Below are positions 9,694 to 24,098 of a stretch of DNA of 64,000 nucleotides, one piece after another; position 1 is the first letter of the stretch; each line of letters starts with the position of its first letter. A model generated the notes under the pieces. The model was not told the origin of the DNA. It did not search any database and saw only the letters and a program-made list of their open reading frames with translations. This DNA comes from Psychromarinibacter sediminicola (GTDB taxonomy: Bacteria > Pseudomonadota > Alphaproteobacteria > Rhodobacterales > Rhodobacteraceae): assembly GCF_029168335.1 (NCBI RefSeq), contig NZ_JARGYC010000011.1, positions 1 through 64,000 on the forward strand. Reading direction: 5' to 3'. A program made the translations under genes and the position numbers.

Positions 9694-10314
9694 ATGATCC
9701 GGTTCCTTGTCCTCGTCCTCTTTACCGGTTCGGCTGCCGCGCAGGAGGTGACGGTCGACCCGCCGGAAGACGGCTCGGTCAGCCGCGCGGAGGGGCTGGC
9801 GGCCTGGGAGCGGGTCCATGACGTCGTCTCGCACCCGCGCTGCGCCAATTGCCATGTGGGCGCGGACAACATCCCGATGTGGTCGGGGCCGAGCTATGGC
9901 GAGACCCGGCCGCACGGCATGTTCATCAGCGGCGGCGAGAGCCGGATCGGGGCGGAGTTCCTCCCCTGCAGCGCCTGTCACGTGACGCTGGACGCGGGGC
10001 AAAGCCGGACCGACGGCCCGCACAGGCCGCCGCAGGTGGCGCTGGACTGGCGGCTCGCGCCCGTCGACTTCCAGTGGTTCGGGCGGAGCTCGGCCGAGAT
10101 TTGCGCGCAGATGGCCGACCCCGACCGCACCGGCGGCCGCGACTGGGTCGCGCTGGCCGAGCATCTCAGGGACGATGCCGGGCATGGCGGCTTCGTGAAA
10201 TGGGGCTTCGACCCCGGCGGCGGGCGGGCGCCGGCGCCCTATGGGCTGCAGGCCCATATCGACGATGTGCTGACCTGGGGCGCGGCCGGCACGCCCTGCG
10301 AGACCGGAGGATAG
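9694..10314 (+). CDS. Di-haem c-type cytochrome of the ior operon
   Basis: 206 residues with a short signal peptide (cleavage near TGSAAA-QE). Two CxxCH haem-binding motifs are visible: CANCH at residues 50-54 and CSACH at 92-96. It begins 11 bp after iorB, so it is very likely the electron acceptor that takes electrons from the periplasmic IorAB complex. Similar proteins are often labelled isoquinoline 1-oxidoreductase subunit in Rhodobacteraceae. The axial Met or His ligands cannot be assigned with confidence. Confidence 0.8.
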   Translation: MIRFLVLVLFTGSAAAQEVTVDPPEDGSVSRAEGLAAWERVHDVVSHPRCANCHVGADNIPMWSGPSYGETRPHGMFISGGESRIGAEFLPCSACHVTLDAGQSRTDGPHRPPQVALDWRLAPVDFQWFGRSSAEICAQMADPDRTGGRDWVALAEHLRDDAGHGGFVKWGFDPGGGRAPAPYGLQAHIDDVLTWGAAGTPCETGG

Positions 10315-10317
10315 GCG

Positions 10318-10662
10318 ATGCGGAGGCCGCGTCTTTTACAGGTGGCAGGTGCGCTGCTGGGGGCAGCGGCGGTGCTGCAGCTGGTCGCGCTGGTCCTTGG
10401 CGCGGACGGCGCCGGGTGGATGCTGGGTCTCGGCGCGGCGGTGCTGGCAGCGCTCGCGGCCGCGGGGCTCTGGCGCGGCTGGCGCTGGCTGGCCTGGCCG
10501 GTGTTGCCGGGCGTCATCGTTGCGGCGGGCCTGGCGCTGGGCGGGATCGGAACGCCCGGGGCGCCGGATGCGCTGCGCCTGGCGATGGGGCTGGTCGATG
10601 CGGCCGTCGCTATCTGCCTGTTCGCGGCGCTGTGGCGGCCCCGGCACGCAGTCGTGTCGTGA
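10318..10662 (+). CDS. Small integral membrane protein
   Basis: 114 residues, almost entirely hydrophobic, with three to four predicted transmembrane stretches rich in Leu, Ala and Gly. It starts 3 bp after the cytochrome stop and so belongs to the ior operon. No known family is recognised. It could anchor the redox complex or be unrelated. It is followed by about 150 bp of GC-rich intergenic DNA. Confidence 0.6.
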   Translation: MRRPRLLQVAGALLGAAAVLQLVALVLGADGAGWMLGLGAAVLAALAAAGLWRGWRWLAWPVLPGVIVAAGLALGGIGTPGAPDALRLAMGLVDAAVAICLFAALWRPRHAVVS

Positions 10663-10813
10663 GCCCGTGGCGCGCCGCGGCCGGCGCGGGGCATCCTCGC
10701 TCCGGGCGCGGCTGAGCCTTTCTCGGCGCGTTGCGGACAGTCTTCCCTGCGAGTCTTGTGTTCGCGCGCGCTCTCGGCGCTAAGTTGCGGCAGGCGATGC
10801 GCGGGGTAGACCG

Positions 10814-12112
10814 ATGTTGTCGAAACGGCTCTGGCGGCTGTTGCAGCTGTCGCGGGAAATCTGGGTCCGGACGACCCTGATCGCGCTGCTCGCGGTGCTT
10901 GCGGCGCTGCTCGCCTGGGCGGTGAGCGGCCTGATTCCCGAGGAACTGGCCGACCGGTTCGGGCGGGACGCGGTGCTGCCGGTGCTGAACATCCTCGCCT
11001 CCAGCATGCTGGCGGTCGTCACCTTCTCGCTGTCGGTTATGGTCTCGGCCCACCGCGCGGCGGCGAGCCAGGTGACGCCGCGCGCCCACCGGCTGCTGTT
11101 GGAGGACACCACGACCCAGACCGTGCTGGCGACGTTCCTCGGCGCGTTCATCTTCGCGCTGCTGGCGCTCGTGCTGTTCCGCGCCGGGTTCTATGGCGAG
11201 CGGGCGTCGGTCGTGGTCTTCGGCTTTACGGCCCTGGTGATCGTGCTGGTCGTCGTCGCGATCCTGCGCTGGATCTCGCATCTGACCGGGCTGGGCAGCA
11301 TGGACGAGACCATGCGGCTGCTGGAGTCCCGGGCGCGGGGCAACCTGGAGAACCACCGCAAGTGGCCGGGGCTGGGGGCGGCCTGCTACGACGGCGAGGC
11401 GGACCTGCCGCAGGGCGCGGTGCCGGTGCGGTCCCGCAGCTCGGGGTTTGTCCGGCACGTGGACGTGCGGCTCTTGCAGGCGCGTGCGGAGGCGCGGGAG
11501 TGCCGGGTGTTTCTATGCGCCATCCCCGGCGACTGGGTGGGCGAGGGGGAGCCGCTGGCCTACACCGACCATGCGGGCACGGACACCGCCGACGGCATCC
11601 ACGACGCCTTCACCTTCTCGCCCCTGCGCAGCTTCGACCAGGACCCGCGCTTCGGGGTCTTCGTGATGGCCGAGATCGGGGTGCGGGCGCTGTCGCCCGG
11701 CATCAACGACCCGGGCACGGCGATCGAGGTGATCGGCCGGCTGGAGCGGATGCTGATGGAAAACTCGCCGGACAGCGTGGCGGCGGAGCCGGCGAGTTTC
11801 CCGGACGTGCGGGTGCGGCGGTTGCCGGAGACGGAGCTGATCGAGGAGGCCTTCGCGATGATCGCGCGGGACGGGGCCGGGATGGTGGAGGTCTCGGCGC
11901 GGCTGATGGGCACGCTGCGGCGCATGGCGGGGTCGCGCGACCCGGAACTGTCGGCGGCCGCGCGGGACCTGGCGCGCTATGCGCTGGCGGCCTCGGAGGA
12001 GGCGCTGGCGCGCGAGCACGACCTGAAGCGGCTGCACGCCGCCGTCGCGGGCTGGGGCGGGTTCGAGCCCGAGACCGAGCCGGAGCCGCTGGTGATGCGG
12101 CCCCGGCGCTGA
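10814..12112 (+). CDS. DUF2254 integral membrane protein
   Basis: 432 residues. Four hydrophobic segments fill the first 160 residues (around 18-40, 58-80, 105-125 and 132-155). A soluble domain follows, with FTFSPLRSFDQDPRFGVFVM and the nearly invariant ALSPGINDPGTA. This is the DUF2254 pattern; the function is unknown. It is monocistronic and convergent with trxC, the two stops sharing one palindrome. Confidence 0.85.
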   Translation: MLSKRLWRLLQLSREIWVRTTLIALLAVLAALLAWAVSGLIPEELADRFGRDAVLPVLNILASSMLAVVTFSLSVMVSAHRAAASQVTPRAHRLLLEDTTTQTVLATFLGAFIFALLALVLFRAGFYGERASVVVFGFTALVIVLVVVAILRWISHLTGLGSMDETMRLLESRARGNLENHRKWPGLGAACYDGEADLPQGAVPVRSRSSGFVRHVDVRLLQARAEARECRVFLCAIPGDWVGEGEPLAYTDHAGTDTADGIHDAFTFSPLRSFDQDPRFGVFVMAEIGVRALSPGINDPGTAIEVIGRLERMLMENSPDSVAAEPASFPDVRVRRLPETELIEEAFAMIARDGAGMVEVSARLMGTLRRMAGSRDPELSAAARDLARYALAASEEALAREHDLKRLHAAVAGWGGFEPETEPEPLVMRPRR

Positions 12113-12121
12113 GCGCTCAGC
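12108..12121. terminator. Palindrome covering both convergent stop codons
   Basis: GCTGAGCGCTCAGC is a perfect 14-bp palindrome that contains the TGA of the DUF2254 gene and, on the other strand, the TGA of trxC. It may act as a weak bidirectional terminator, but it has no U-tract. Confidence 0.35.
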
Positions 12122-12557
12122 CGACCAGCTCGCCGCGGGCGAAGCGTTCGATCTGCGCCGCCGGGCGGGCGCCGGTCAGGCGGGCGGCCTCGCGGCCCTC
12201 GCGGAACTGGATCAGGGCGGGGATGCCGCGGATGTTGAAGCGCACGGTGGCGTCGGGGTTGGCCATCGTGTCGAGCTTGGCAAAGCGGACATGCGGCGCC
12301 ATGGTCCGGGCCGCCTTGGCGAACTCGGGCGCCATGGCGCGGCACGGGCCGCACCAGTCGGCCCAGAGGTCGACGATCAGCGGCAGGTCGTCGGCCTTGG
12401 CGGCCTTCTCCAGCGTGGCGAGGTCGATCTCGCGGACCTTGCCGTCGGCGAGCTTCGCGCCGCAGACGCCGCATTTCGGCCCGTCGGCCAGCCGCTCGGT
12501 CGGCACCCGGTTGGCCGACCCGCAGTCGAGGCAGGTGAGTTTCGTATGGGCCGGCAT
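12117..12557 (-). CDS. trxC: Thioredoxin 2 (zinc-binding type)
   Basis: 146-residue TrxC-type thioredoxin, a cytoplasmic protein-disulfide reductase linked to oxidative-stress defence. The N-terminal zinc ribbon has two pairs of Cys (CLDCG and CGVCG). The thioredoxin fold has the active site WADWCGPCRAM and the cis-Pro loop RGIPALIQF. The start at 12557 is chosen because GGGGAGC lies seven bases upstream; the in-frame ATG eight codons earlier has no such site. Confidence 0.92.
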   Translation of the reverse strand: MPAHTKLTCLDCGSANRVPTERLADGPKCGVCGAKLADGKVREIDLATLEKAAKADDLPLIVDLWADWCGPCRAMAPEFAKAARTMAPHVRFAKLDTMANPDATVRFNIRGIPALIQFREGREAARLTGARPAAQIERFARGELVG

Positions 12558-12656
12558 GGCGGCGCTCCCCTTCAAATTCACTATGGCGAATATATCGGGA
12601 GCGGGGCGGCGGAATACAAGAGCGCGCCGCGACCTGCCGAGAGGCTGGGGTGAGGT

Positions 12657-12715
12657 GCGCTCATCGGGCCCTGCGGGCCCTCTTCGCGAGGAGGGCCGCA
12701 GGGGCCGACGAGCGC
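12657..12715 (-). terminator. Long nested hairpin between trxC and the gcvP stop
   Basis: Outer arms of 23 bases, starting GCGCTC and ending GAGCGC, pair at 20 of 23 positions around a loop containing TTCGCG. The element lies just after gcvP on the minus strand. The 18042-18082 element has the same architecture and the same GAGCGC edge. Confidence 0.55.
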
Positions 12716-12719
12716 GGGG

Positions 12720-15566
<2,847 letters not shown>

Positions 15567-15655
15567 GTGTGGACCTTGTTGCTGCTGCTGGTTCGGGCGG
15601 GCAGGGGACCGGCGGCGGTGCCTGCCGTCATCCCCAGGGGCCGCGGCCCGTGGCG

Positions 15656-16015
15656 CTAGCCGATGAAGTCCTTGTACTCGGACTCGTCCATGTATTCGTC
15701 GATGGCCGTGGCGTCCTCGGCCCGGATCTTGAAGAACCAGCCGTCGCCCAGCGGGTCCTCGTTCACCAGCCCGGGGTTCTCGACGATGGCGTCGTTCACC
15801 TCCACGATCTCGCCGTCGAGCGGCGCGAGGATGTCGGAGGCGGCCTTGACCGACTCGATCACCGCGACCTCGTCGTCCTTGGACACTGTCGTGCCGGCGT
15901 CGGGCAGTTCCACGAACACCACGTCGCCCAGCTGCTCGCTGGCATGCTCGGTGATCCCGACGACGATCAGGTCGTCTTCGGGGCGGAGCCATTCGTGCTC
16001 TTCGGTGTATTTCAT
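15656..16015 (-). CDS. gcvH: Glycine cleavage system H protein
   Basis: 119 residues. It carries the lipoyl group that shuttles intermediates between GcvP, GcvT and lipoamide dehydrogenase. The lipoylation Lys is in [10 protein letters not shown], and [14 protein letters not shown] is the usual N-terminus. The start at 16015 (MKYTEEHEW) is preceded by AGGAGAGAG and matches family length; an in-frame ATG eight codons upstream is less likely. Twenty bases separate it from gcvT. Confidence 0.96.
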   Translation of the reverse strand: MKYTEEHEWLRPEDDLIVVGITEHASEQLGDVVFVELPDAGTTVSKDDEVAVIESVKAASDILAPLDGEIVEVNDAIVENPGLVNEDPLGDGWFFKIRAEDATAIDEYMDESEYKDFIG

Positions 16016-16035
16016 GAACGTCTCTCTCCTGTTGT

Positions 16036-17160
16036 TCATCGCTTGTAGCTCGCGGTGCGGAACGGCATCGGCACGACGGTGGCCGGCAGGCGCTTGCCCC
16101 TGACCTCGCCGTAAAGCGTGGTGCCGTCATCCGCGTGGCCGGTCTCGACATAGGCCATGGACATGGGCGCTTCGATGGAGGGGCCGTAGGCGCCGGAGGT
16201 GACGGCGCCGATGGGAGTGTCGGTCTCGGCGGTGGCGAAGATGTCGGTGCCGGGGCGCATCGGGGCGCGGCCCTCGGGGCGCAGGCCGATGCGGCGGCGG
16301 GGGGCGCCCTCCTGCAATTCGCGCAGGATGCGCCCGGCGCCGGGAAAGCCGCCCGCGCGCGCACCGCCGGGGCGGCGGGGCTTGCCGATGGCCCATTCGA
16401 GGGCGGCCTCCACCGGGCTGGTCGTGGTGTCGAGGTCGGCGCCGTAAAGGCACAGCCCGGCCTCCAGCCTGAGCGAGTCGCGGGCGCCGAGGCCGATGGG
16501 CGCCACCGCGTCGATATCCAGCAGGGCGCAGGCCAGCACCTCTGCCTGCGCCTCGGGCACGGAGATCTCGAAGCCGTCCTCGCCGGTATAGCCGGAGCGC
16601 GAGACCCAGAGTTCGCCGAAGACCGTGTCGAAGACGGCGACATCCATGAACCGCATCTGCGCCACGCCCGGAACAAGCGCCGCCAGCGCGGCTTCCGCCT
16701 CGGGGCCCTGCAGCGCCAGCAGCGCGCGATCGCGGACCGGCGTGATCTCGCAGCTCTCGGCCAGATGCGCGCGCAGATGCGCCAGATCGTCCGCCTTGCA
16801 GGCGGCGTTGACCACCAGGAACAGATGGTCGCCGCGATTGGCCACCATCAGGTCGTCGAGGATGCCGCCCGCGTCGTTGGTGAAGAGCGCATAGCGCTGC
16901 CGTCCCTCCTTCAGCCCGGCGATATCGGCGGGGACCAGCGTTTCCAGCGCCAGCGCCGCGTCCTGCCCCGGCTTGGCGCGCAGCAGGATCTGGCCCATGT
17001 GGCTGACATCGAACAGCCCGGCGGCCGCGCGGCAGTGCAGGTGTTCCTTCAGCACGCCCATCGGGTACTGCACCGGCATCTCGTAGCCGGCAAAGGGCAC
17101 CATCTTCGCCCCCAACTCGCGATGCAGGTCGTTCAGGCTCGTCCGCCGCAGGTCGCTCAT
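16036..17160 (-). CDS. gcvT: Aminomethyltransferase (T protein)
   Basis: 374 residues. It transfers the methylene group from aminomethyl-GcvH to tetrahydrofolate and releases ammonia. Visible landmarks are the N-terminus [27 protein letters not shown], written here only as [14 protein letters not shown], then [21 protein letters not shown] and [18 protein letters not shown]. It is the first gene of gcvTHP, directly behind the glycine riboswitch. The start at 17160 follows GGAAGGGG. Confidence 0.95.
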   Translation of the reverse strand: MSDLRRTSLNDLHRELGAKMVPFAGYEMPVQYPMGVLKEHLHCRAAAGLFDVSHMGQILLRAKPGQDAALALETLVPADIAGLKEGRQRYALFTNDAGGILDDLMVANRGDHLFLVVNAACKADDLAHLRAHLAESCEITPVRDRALLALQGPEAEAALAALVPGVAQMRFMDVAVFDTVFGELWVSRSGYTGEDGFEISVPEAQAEVLACALLDIDAVAPIGLGARDSLRLEAGLCLYGADLDTTTSPVEAALEWAIGKPRRPGGARAGGFPGAGRILRELQEGAPRRRIGLRPEGRAPMRPGTDIFATAETDTPIGAVTSGAYGPSIEAPMSMAYVETGHADDGTTLYGEVRGKRLPATVVPMPFRTASYKR

Positions 17161-17230
17161 GCCGCCCCTTCCGTCCAAGGCCGGACGCATGCCCGGCACC
17201 GAAACGCGCGGGGTCTGCCCCGCGCACCGA

Positions 17231-17388
17231 TGCCCCCTCTGTCCTTTCGCCTGAGATCGTTATCCCTTCGGCGCCCCGTGCCCGGGGTCTCTCCAGAGTT
17301 CGCGCTCGGCCAGGTCCCTGTCGCCTGAGAGTTTACCGGGGCGGTTGCTCCTTCGGCACCGGCGCCTGCGCCGGATTCTCCCTGAACC
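17231..17388 (-). promoter_or_regulatory. Tandem glycine riboswitch (two aptamers)
   Basis: The minus strand carries two consecutive copies of the glycine aptamer signature. The first (about 17388-17310) starts AGGGAGAA and has GTGCCGAAGGAGCAA and CTCTCAGGCGACAGGGACC. The second (about 17299-17231) starts CTCTGGAGAGACC and has GCGCCGAAGGGATAACG and CTCAGGCGAAAGGACAGAGG. It lies in the 308-bp gene-free stretch between gcvT and the divergent 17469 gene, about 70 bp before the gcvT start. Glycine binding is expected to switch gcvTHP on. Confidence 0.93.
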
Positions 17389-17468
17389 GATGTCGCGGAG
17401 GCTATGCGAAGCGCCGCAGAGCAGCAAGGGGTTGTCTTCCGCGCCGCCCCCGGCCAGATGTTGGGGTC

Positions 17469-18038
17469 ATGTCAGACCCGTTCTTCTTCGGCTACGGATC
17501 GCTCGTGAACCGGGCGACGCATGACTTCACCGATGCGCACAAGGCCCGGCTTCTGGGCTGGCGCCGCGTCTGGCGGCATACCGCGCTGCGCCCCGTGGCG
17601 TTCCTGACGGCCGAGCCCGACCCGCAATCCGAGATCGACGGGCTGATCGCCCATGTGCCGAACGACGACTGGGCGGCGCTGGACGAACGCGAGCACGCCT
17701 ATGACCGCACCCGCGTGACCGGGCAGACCCGGCACGGGGTGACGCGGCCCTTGCACATCCAGGTCTATTCCATCCCGCAGGGCAAGCACGGCGCGCCCGA
17801 CCGGGCGCATCCGGTGCTCCTGAGCTACGTGGACGTGGTGGTGCAGGGCTATCTGCACGAATACGGCGAGGACGGTGTCGCACATTTCTTCGAGACGACG
17901 GCGGGCTGGGACGCGCCGATCCTCGACGACCGGGCGAAGCCGATCTATGCGCGCCACCGGCCCCTGACCCCGCACGAACGCGCGCTGGTCGATCACTGGC
18001 TCCGCAAGGTCGGCGCTCGGGTCACGACGCGGGCCTGA
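17469..18038 (+). CDS. Gamma-glutamylcyclotransferase-like protein
   Basis: 189 residues with the N-terminal FFFGYGSLVNR loop typical of the GGCT/AIG2/ChaC-like fold, where the YGSL segment binds the gamma-glutamyl group. A conserved acidic segment, LDEREHAYDR at residues 75-84, supplies the likely catalytic Glu. The true substrate is unknown; members release 5-oxoproline from gamma-glutamyl compounds. It is monocistronic and transcribed away from the glycine riboswitch. Confidence 0.75.
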   Translation: MSDPFFFGYGSLVNRATHDFTDAHKARLLGWRRVWRHTALRPVAFLTAEPDPQSEIDGLIAHVPNDDWAALDEREHAYDRTRVTGQTRHGVTRPLHIQVYSIPQGKHGAPDRAHPVLLSYVDVVVQGYLHEYGEDGVAHFFETTAGWDAPILDDRAKPIYARHRPLTPHERALVDHWLRKVGARVTTRA

Positions 18039-18041
18039 CCC

Positions 18042-18082
18042 GCGCTCGTCGGCCCCGTGCGGGGCCTTCTCGCGATGAGCGC
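18042..18082. terminator. Nested hairpin after the cyclotransferase gene
   Basis: An inner stem GGCCCC-GTGC-GGGGCC lies inside outer arms GCGCTCGTC and GATGAGCGC. It begins three bases after the 17469 gene and ends shortly before the stop of the convergent 18106 gene, so it may terminate both. It shares sequence with the hairpin at 12657-12715. Confidence 0.55.
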
Positions 18083-18105
18083 CGGCGGGCGCGAAGAGCG
18101 CGGGG

Positions 18106-18495
18106 TCAGCGCGGGGTCAGCTTTTCCAGCGCGGTGCCGTCGGCCCAGGTGCCGTGCAACGCGCCATCCGGCATCACCACGTAGACCACCGGCGTGTCGC
18201 TGCCCCAGTCGACGGCCACGACCCGGCCCTCGATGATGCCCTGGCCGCGATAGGTGTCGCCGCCGACGGACCATTCGACCTCCACTGCCGTGCCCTGCTG
18301 CACGATCCAGACCGTACCGTGATAGGTCGAGCCGTCCGGGTTGCGGCCTGCGGCGGCGTACTGGCCGTCGATTCCGATCACCGGGACCGGTTTCGTGCCG
18401 GGGCCGGTTTCCTTCTTGCCCTGCTGTTGCTGGGCCGGGGCGGCGGTGGCAAGGGCCGAGAGCAGGCCGGCGGCGAGAAGGCGGCGGGTGAGCAT
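18106..18495 (-). CDS. Small secreted protein, function unknown
   Basis: 129 residues with a Sec signal peptide (MLTRRLLAAGLLSALATAAPA, cleavage after Ala at about 21). The mature part is Gly/Thr/Val-rich and probably all beta: NPDGSTYHGTVWIVQQ, SVGGDTYRGQGIIEG, VDWGSDTPVVYVVMPDG. The repeated Gly-Thr-Tyr-x-Gly pattern suggests beta-hairpin repeats. Similar small exported proteins occur in roseobacters, sometimes labelled fibronectin-binding; I see no basis for that function. The start at 18495 follows AGGAGG. It lies 127 bp downstream of carB on the same strand. Confidence 0.65.
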   Translation of the reverse strand: MLTRRLLAAGLLSALATAAPAQQQQGKKETGPGTKPVPVIGIDGQYAAAGRNPDGSTYHGTVWIVQQGTAVEVEWSVGGDTYRGQGIIEGRVVAVDWGSDTPVVYVVMPDGALHGTWADGTALEKLTPR

Positions 18496-18622
18496 GGCGG
18501 ATCCTCCTGATTGCGCAGGAATGATCGGGCGCGGGCGCAGCGTTGGCAAGTCGGGGAATCCGGACGCCATCAGGCGACCGGATCGGCGTCGCTGCCACGC
18601 CCGGGGCGCGCCCACCGGCATT

Positions 18623-21964
<3,342 letters not shown>

Positions 21965-22163
21965 GGATCCCCCGGGGTTAGGTCGGCGGGGTTATAGACG
22001 TGCGCAGCGCCGGTGCAAGGGTATCCGGATATACGCCGGCCGCATCCCGTGCTCGCATGGTGCGCAACGCCCTCTTGGGATCGGCCGCTCGCCTCAAAAT
22101 CGCCCAGTTCCCCGCTTAGCAAAACGGAAAAAACGGGCAGTAAACTGGTATTAAGAGGTACGG

Positions 22164-23159
22164 ATGCGTAATTTTTTCTGCTTTTCAGCGGCCTACCTTG
22201 TCGTTGGAATTCTATTGGTTCAGCTGTTCCGCGGCGATGCTGCGGAATCCGTTCTGATCGCCCTGAAGGCTTCGGCGGCTATCCTGCGGAATTCGGACTG
22301 GCGCATCATGGGTGTCTTCGTGCTGGCGCTGGCCTATGTCTTTTTCTCGTGCGGCCGGTCTGAGTGGCGTGAACTGGCGATACGGCTGGGCTTTGCCGTC
22401 GTCGGAACGATCGTTTTCCTGTCGGCATTCGGGCTGATCAAGACGCTTCTGACCGACATCCAGCCGTTCTTTGCGGACCGGTTGTTCGCCAATCTCGACG
22501 CCGCGCTGCATGGCGGCGTGGACCCGTGGAGGATCACGCATGAGTGGGCCGCGGCGATACCGATGAGCTGGGCGGGGCCTATTTACCTGCATGTCTGGAG
22601 CGCGCTGTCCGCCCTTGTGCCGCTGGCGCTCGCCGTGCTCGATCGGGATGAGGCGCGCGTACGCCGCTACCTTGTCCTTTACGGTGTCGCGTGGATCCTG
22701 CTGGGCAATGCCCTTGCCCTTGCCGGCATGTCGGCCGGGCCGGTCTACTACGACCGGGTGCTCGGAGCCGACCGCTTCGCTGAGTTGAACGCCGCCATAG
22801 ACGGGGGTGCGCTGGGCAACCCGCTGTTTCGTTTGATCCAGGAAGGACTCTGGGAATTGCACGTGGACGGGCCAAAGATTCTCGGCACCGGCATCTCGGC
22901 CTTCCCGAGCGTGCATGTCGCTGTGGCCTGCGTCGTCGCACTTTATACCGCGGAGCGAGTGCGGTGGCTGACCCCGGTTGCTTTCGTCTTCGTAGGGGCG
23001 GTCCTATTCCTGTCGGTTTTCACCGGGTATCACTACGCGATCGACGGCTACGTTTCAGTCCTCGTGGTCGGTGCAAGCTGGGCCTGGTTGCGCCGTGGAG
23101 AGATGCGGCGTGGAGAGATTCGAGAAGTCGCTGCGCCAGTTGCTGTTCCCGCCGAGTAG
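22164..23159 (+). CDS. PAP2-superfamily membrane phosphatase/transferase
   Basis: 331 residues with about seven hydrophobic segments. The C-terminal half carries PAP2 motifs 2 and 3: SAFPSVHVAV with the catalytic His, and SVFTGYHYAIDGY with the His-x-x-x-Asp pair. Motif 1 (K-x6-RP) is not evident, which fits the inositolphosphotransferase/AUR1-like branch (PAP2_3). It probably acts on a lipid phosphate or phosphoinositol headgroup in the inner membrane. The start follows AAGAGGTACGG. The 5' region is more AT-rich than its neighbours. Confidence 0.75.
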   Translation: MRNFFCFSAAYLVVGILLVQLFRGDAAESVLIALKASAAILRNSDWRIMGVFVLALAYVFFSCGRSEWRELAIRLGFAVVGTIVFLSAFGLIKTLLTDIQPFFADRLFANLDAALHGGVDPWRITHEWAAAIPMSWAGPIYLHVWSALSALVPLALAVLDRDEARVRRYLVLYGVAWILLGNALALAGMSAGPVYYDRVLGADRFAELNAAIDGGALGNPLFRLIQEGLWELHVDGPKILGTGISAFPSVHVAVACVVALYTAERVRWLTPVAFVFVGAVLFLSVFTGYHYAIDGYVSVLVVGASWAWLRRGEMRRGEIREVAAPVAVPAE

Positions 23160-23257
23160 CGGCCGAACGCGGTTAGAAGGTTCGTCCGGCGGGGCTTGCC
23201 GCGCCTCGTCATGCCCCCCTATGCATCCGCATCACGATCGGGACGAGAGGATGCGAC

Positions 23258-23986
23258 ATGCTTCAGGGGAAAGCCGCCATCATAACCGGTGCAAGCCGTG
23301 GCATCGGCCGCGCAGCGGCCGTCGCGCTGGCGAAGGCGGGTGCACGAGTTCTGGTTCATGGAACCAATGCGGATCTGCTTGAACCGCTGGCCGAAGAGAT
23401 CGGGGGGCTCTGGCTAGCCGGCGACGTCGCCGATCCGGCGACGGCCGCGGCGGCAGTCGCGCGGGCCGAGGCGCGGTTCGGCGGCGTCGATATCCTGGTC
23501 AACAACGCCGGGATCAACACCCGGTCCGCGACGCTCGACATGACCCTGGACGACTGGCAGCGGGTGATCGACGTAAACCTCACCGGCACGCTGCATTTCT
23601 GCCGGGCCGTCCTGCCGGGGATGATCGCGCAAGGCGCCGGCCGGATCGTCAATGTCAGCTCGGCCGCCTCCAAGACGCCGCACCGCAATGCCGCGCCGGC
23701 CTATGGCGCGTCGAAGGCGGGGGTGAATTACCTGACCCTGCACCTTGCCCAGGAGATGGCGCCGCACGGCATCCACGTGAACGCCGTCTGTCCCGGCCCG
23801 GTGGAAAGCGACATGACGGCGCAGTGGGACGACGACTATCGCGCGAAGGTGCTGCAGCGGGTGCCGCTGGGGCGGCTCGGGACGGCGGAGCAGGTCGCCG
23901 AGGCGGTTCTGTTCCTGGCCGGCCCGGGGGCGGATTTTGTCACCGGAGAGCTGTTGGACGTGAATGGCGGCACGGTGATGGACTGA
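23258..23986 (+). CDS. SDR-family oxidoreductase (FabG-like)
   Basis: 242-residue classical short-chain dehydrogenase. The Rossmann glycine motif is TGASRGIGR at residues 10-18, then NNAGI. The catalytic Ser is in VSSAAS and the Tyr/Lys pair in YGASKAG. The C-terminus LDVNGGTVMD is typical. The substrate is unknown; its position just upstream of the acid-sugar kinase suggests a polyol or sugar acid rather than a fatty-acid intermediate, but that is inference. The start follows GAGAGG. Confidence 0.82.
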   Translation: MLQGKAAIITGASRGIGRAAAVALAKAGARVLVHGTNADLLEPLAEEIGGLWLAGDVADPATAAAAVARAEARFGGVDILVNNAGINTRSATLDMTLDDWQRVIDVNLTGTLHFCRAVLPGMIAQGAGRIVNVSSAASKTPHRNAAPAYGASKAGVNYLTLHLAQEMAPHGIHVNAVCPGPVESDMTAQWDDDYRAKVLQRVPLGRLGTAEQVAEAVLFLAGPGADFVTGELLDVNGGTVMD

Positions 23987-24017
23987 GTTGCCGCTCGCCC
24001 TGTCTGCGGGTGGATAA

Positions 24018-24033
24018 TGTAAACTTGTTTACA
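24018..24033. promoter_or_regulatory. Palindromic operator upstream of the kinase-gntR pair
   Basis: TGTAAACTTGTTTACA: the arms TGTAAAC and GTTTACA are perfectly inverted around TT. It lies about 66 bp before the kinase start and is AT-rich against a GC-rich background. The FadR-type regulator encoded by the second gene is the obvious candidate to bind it. A possible -35 (TTGACT) follows at 24045. Confidence 0.55.
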
Positions 24034-24098
24034 TATGGAACCCGTTGACTTGAAATGGAAACTGCGACACTCTTTGACAACTGTTTGAAGAGGTGGCC

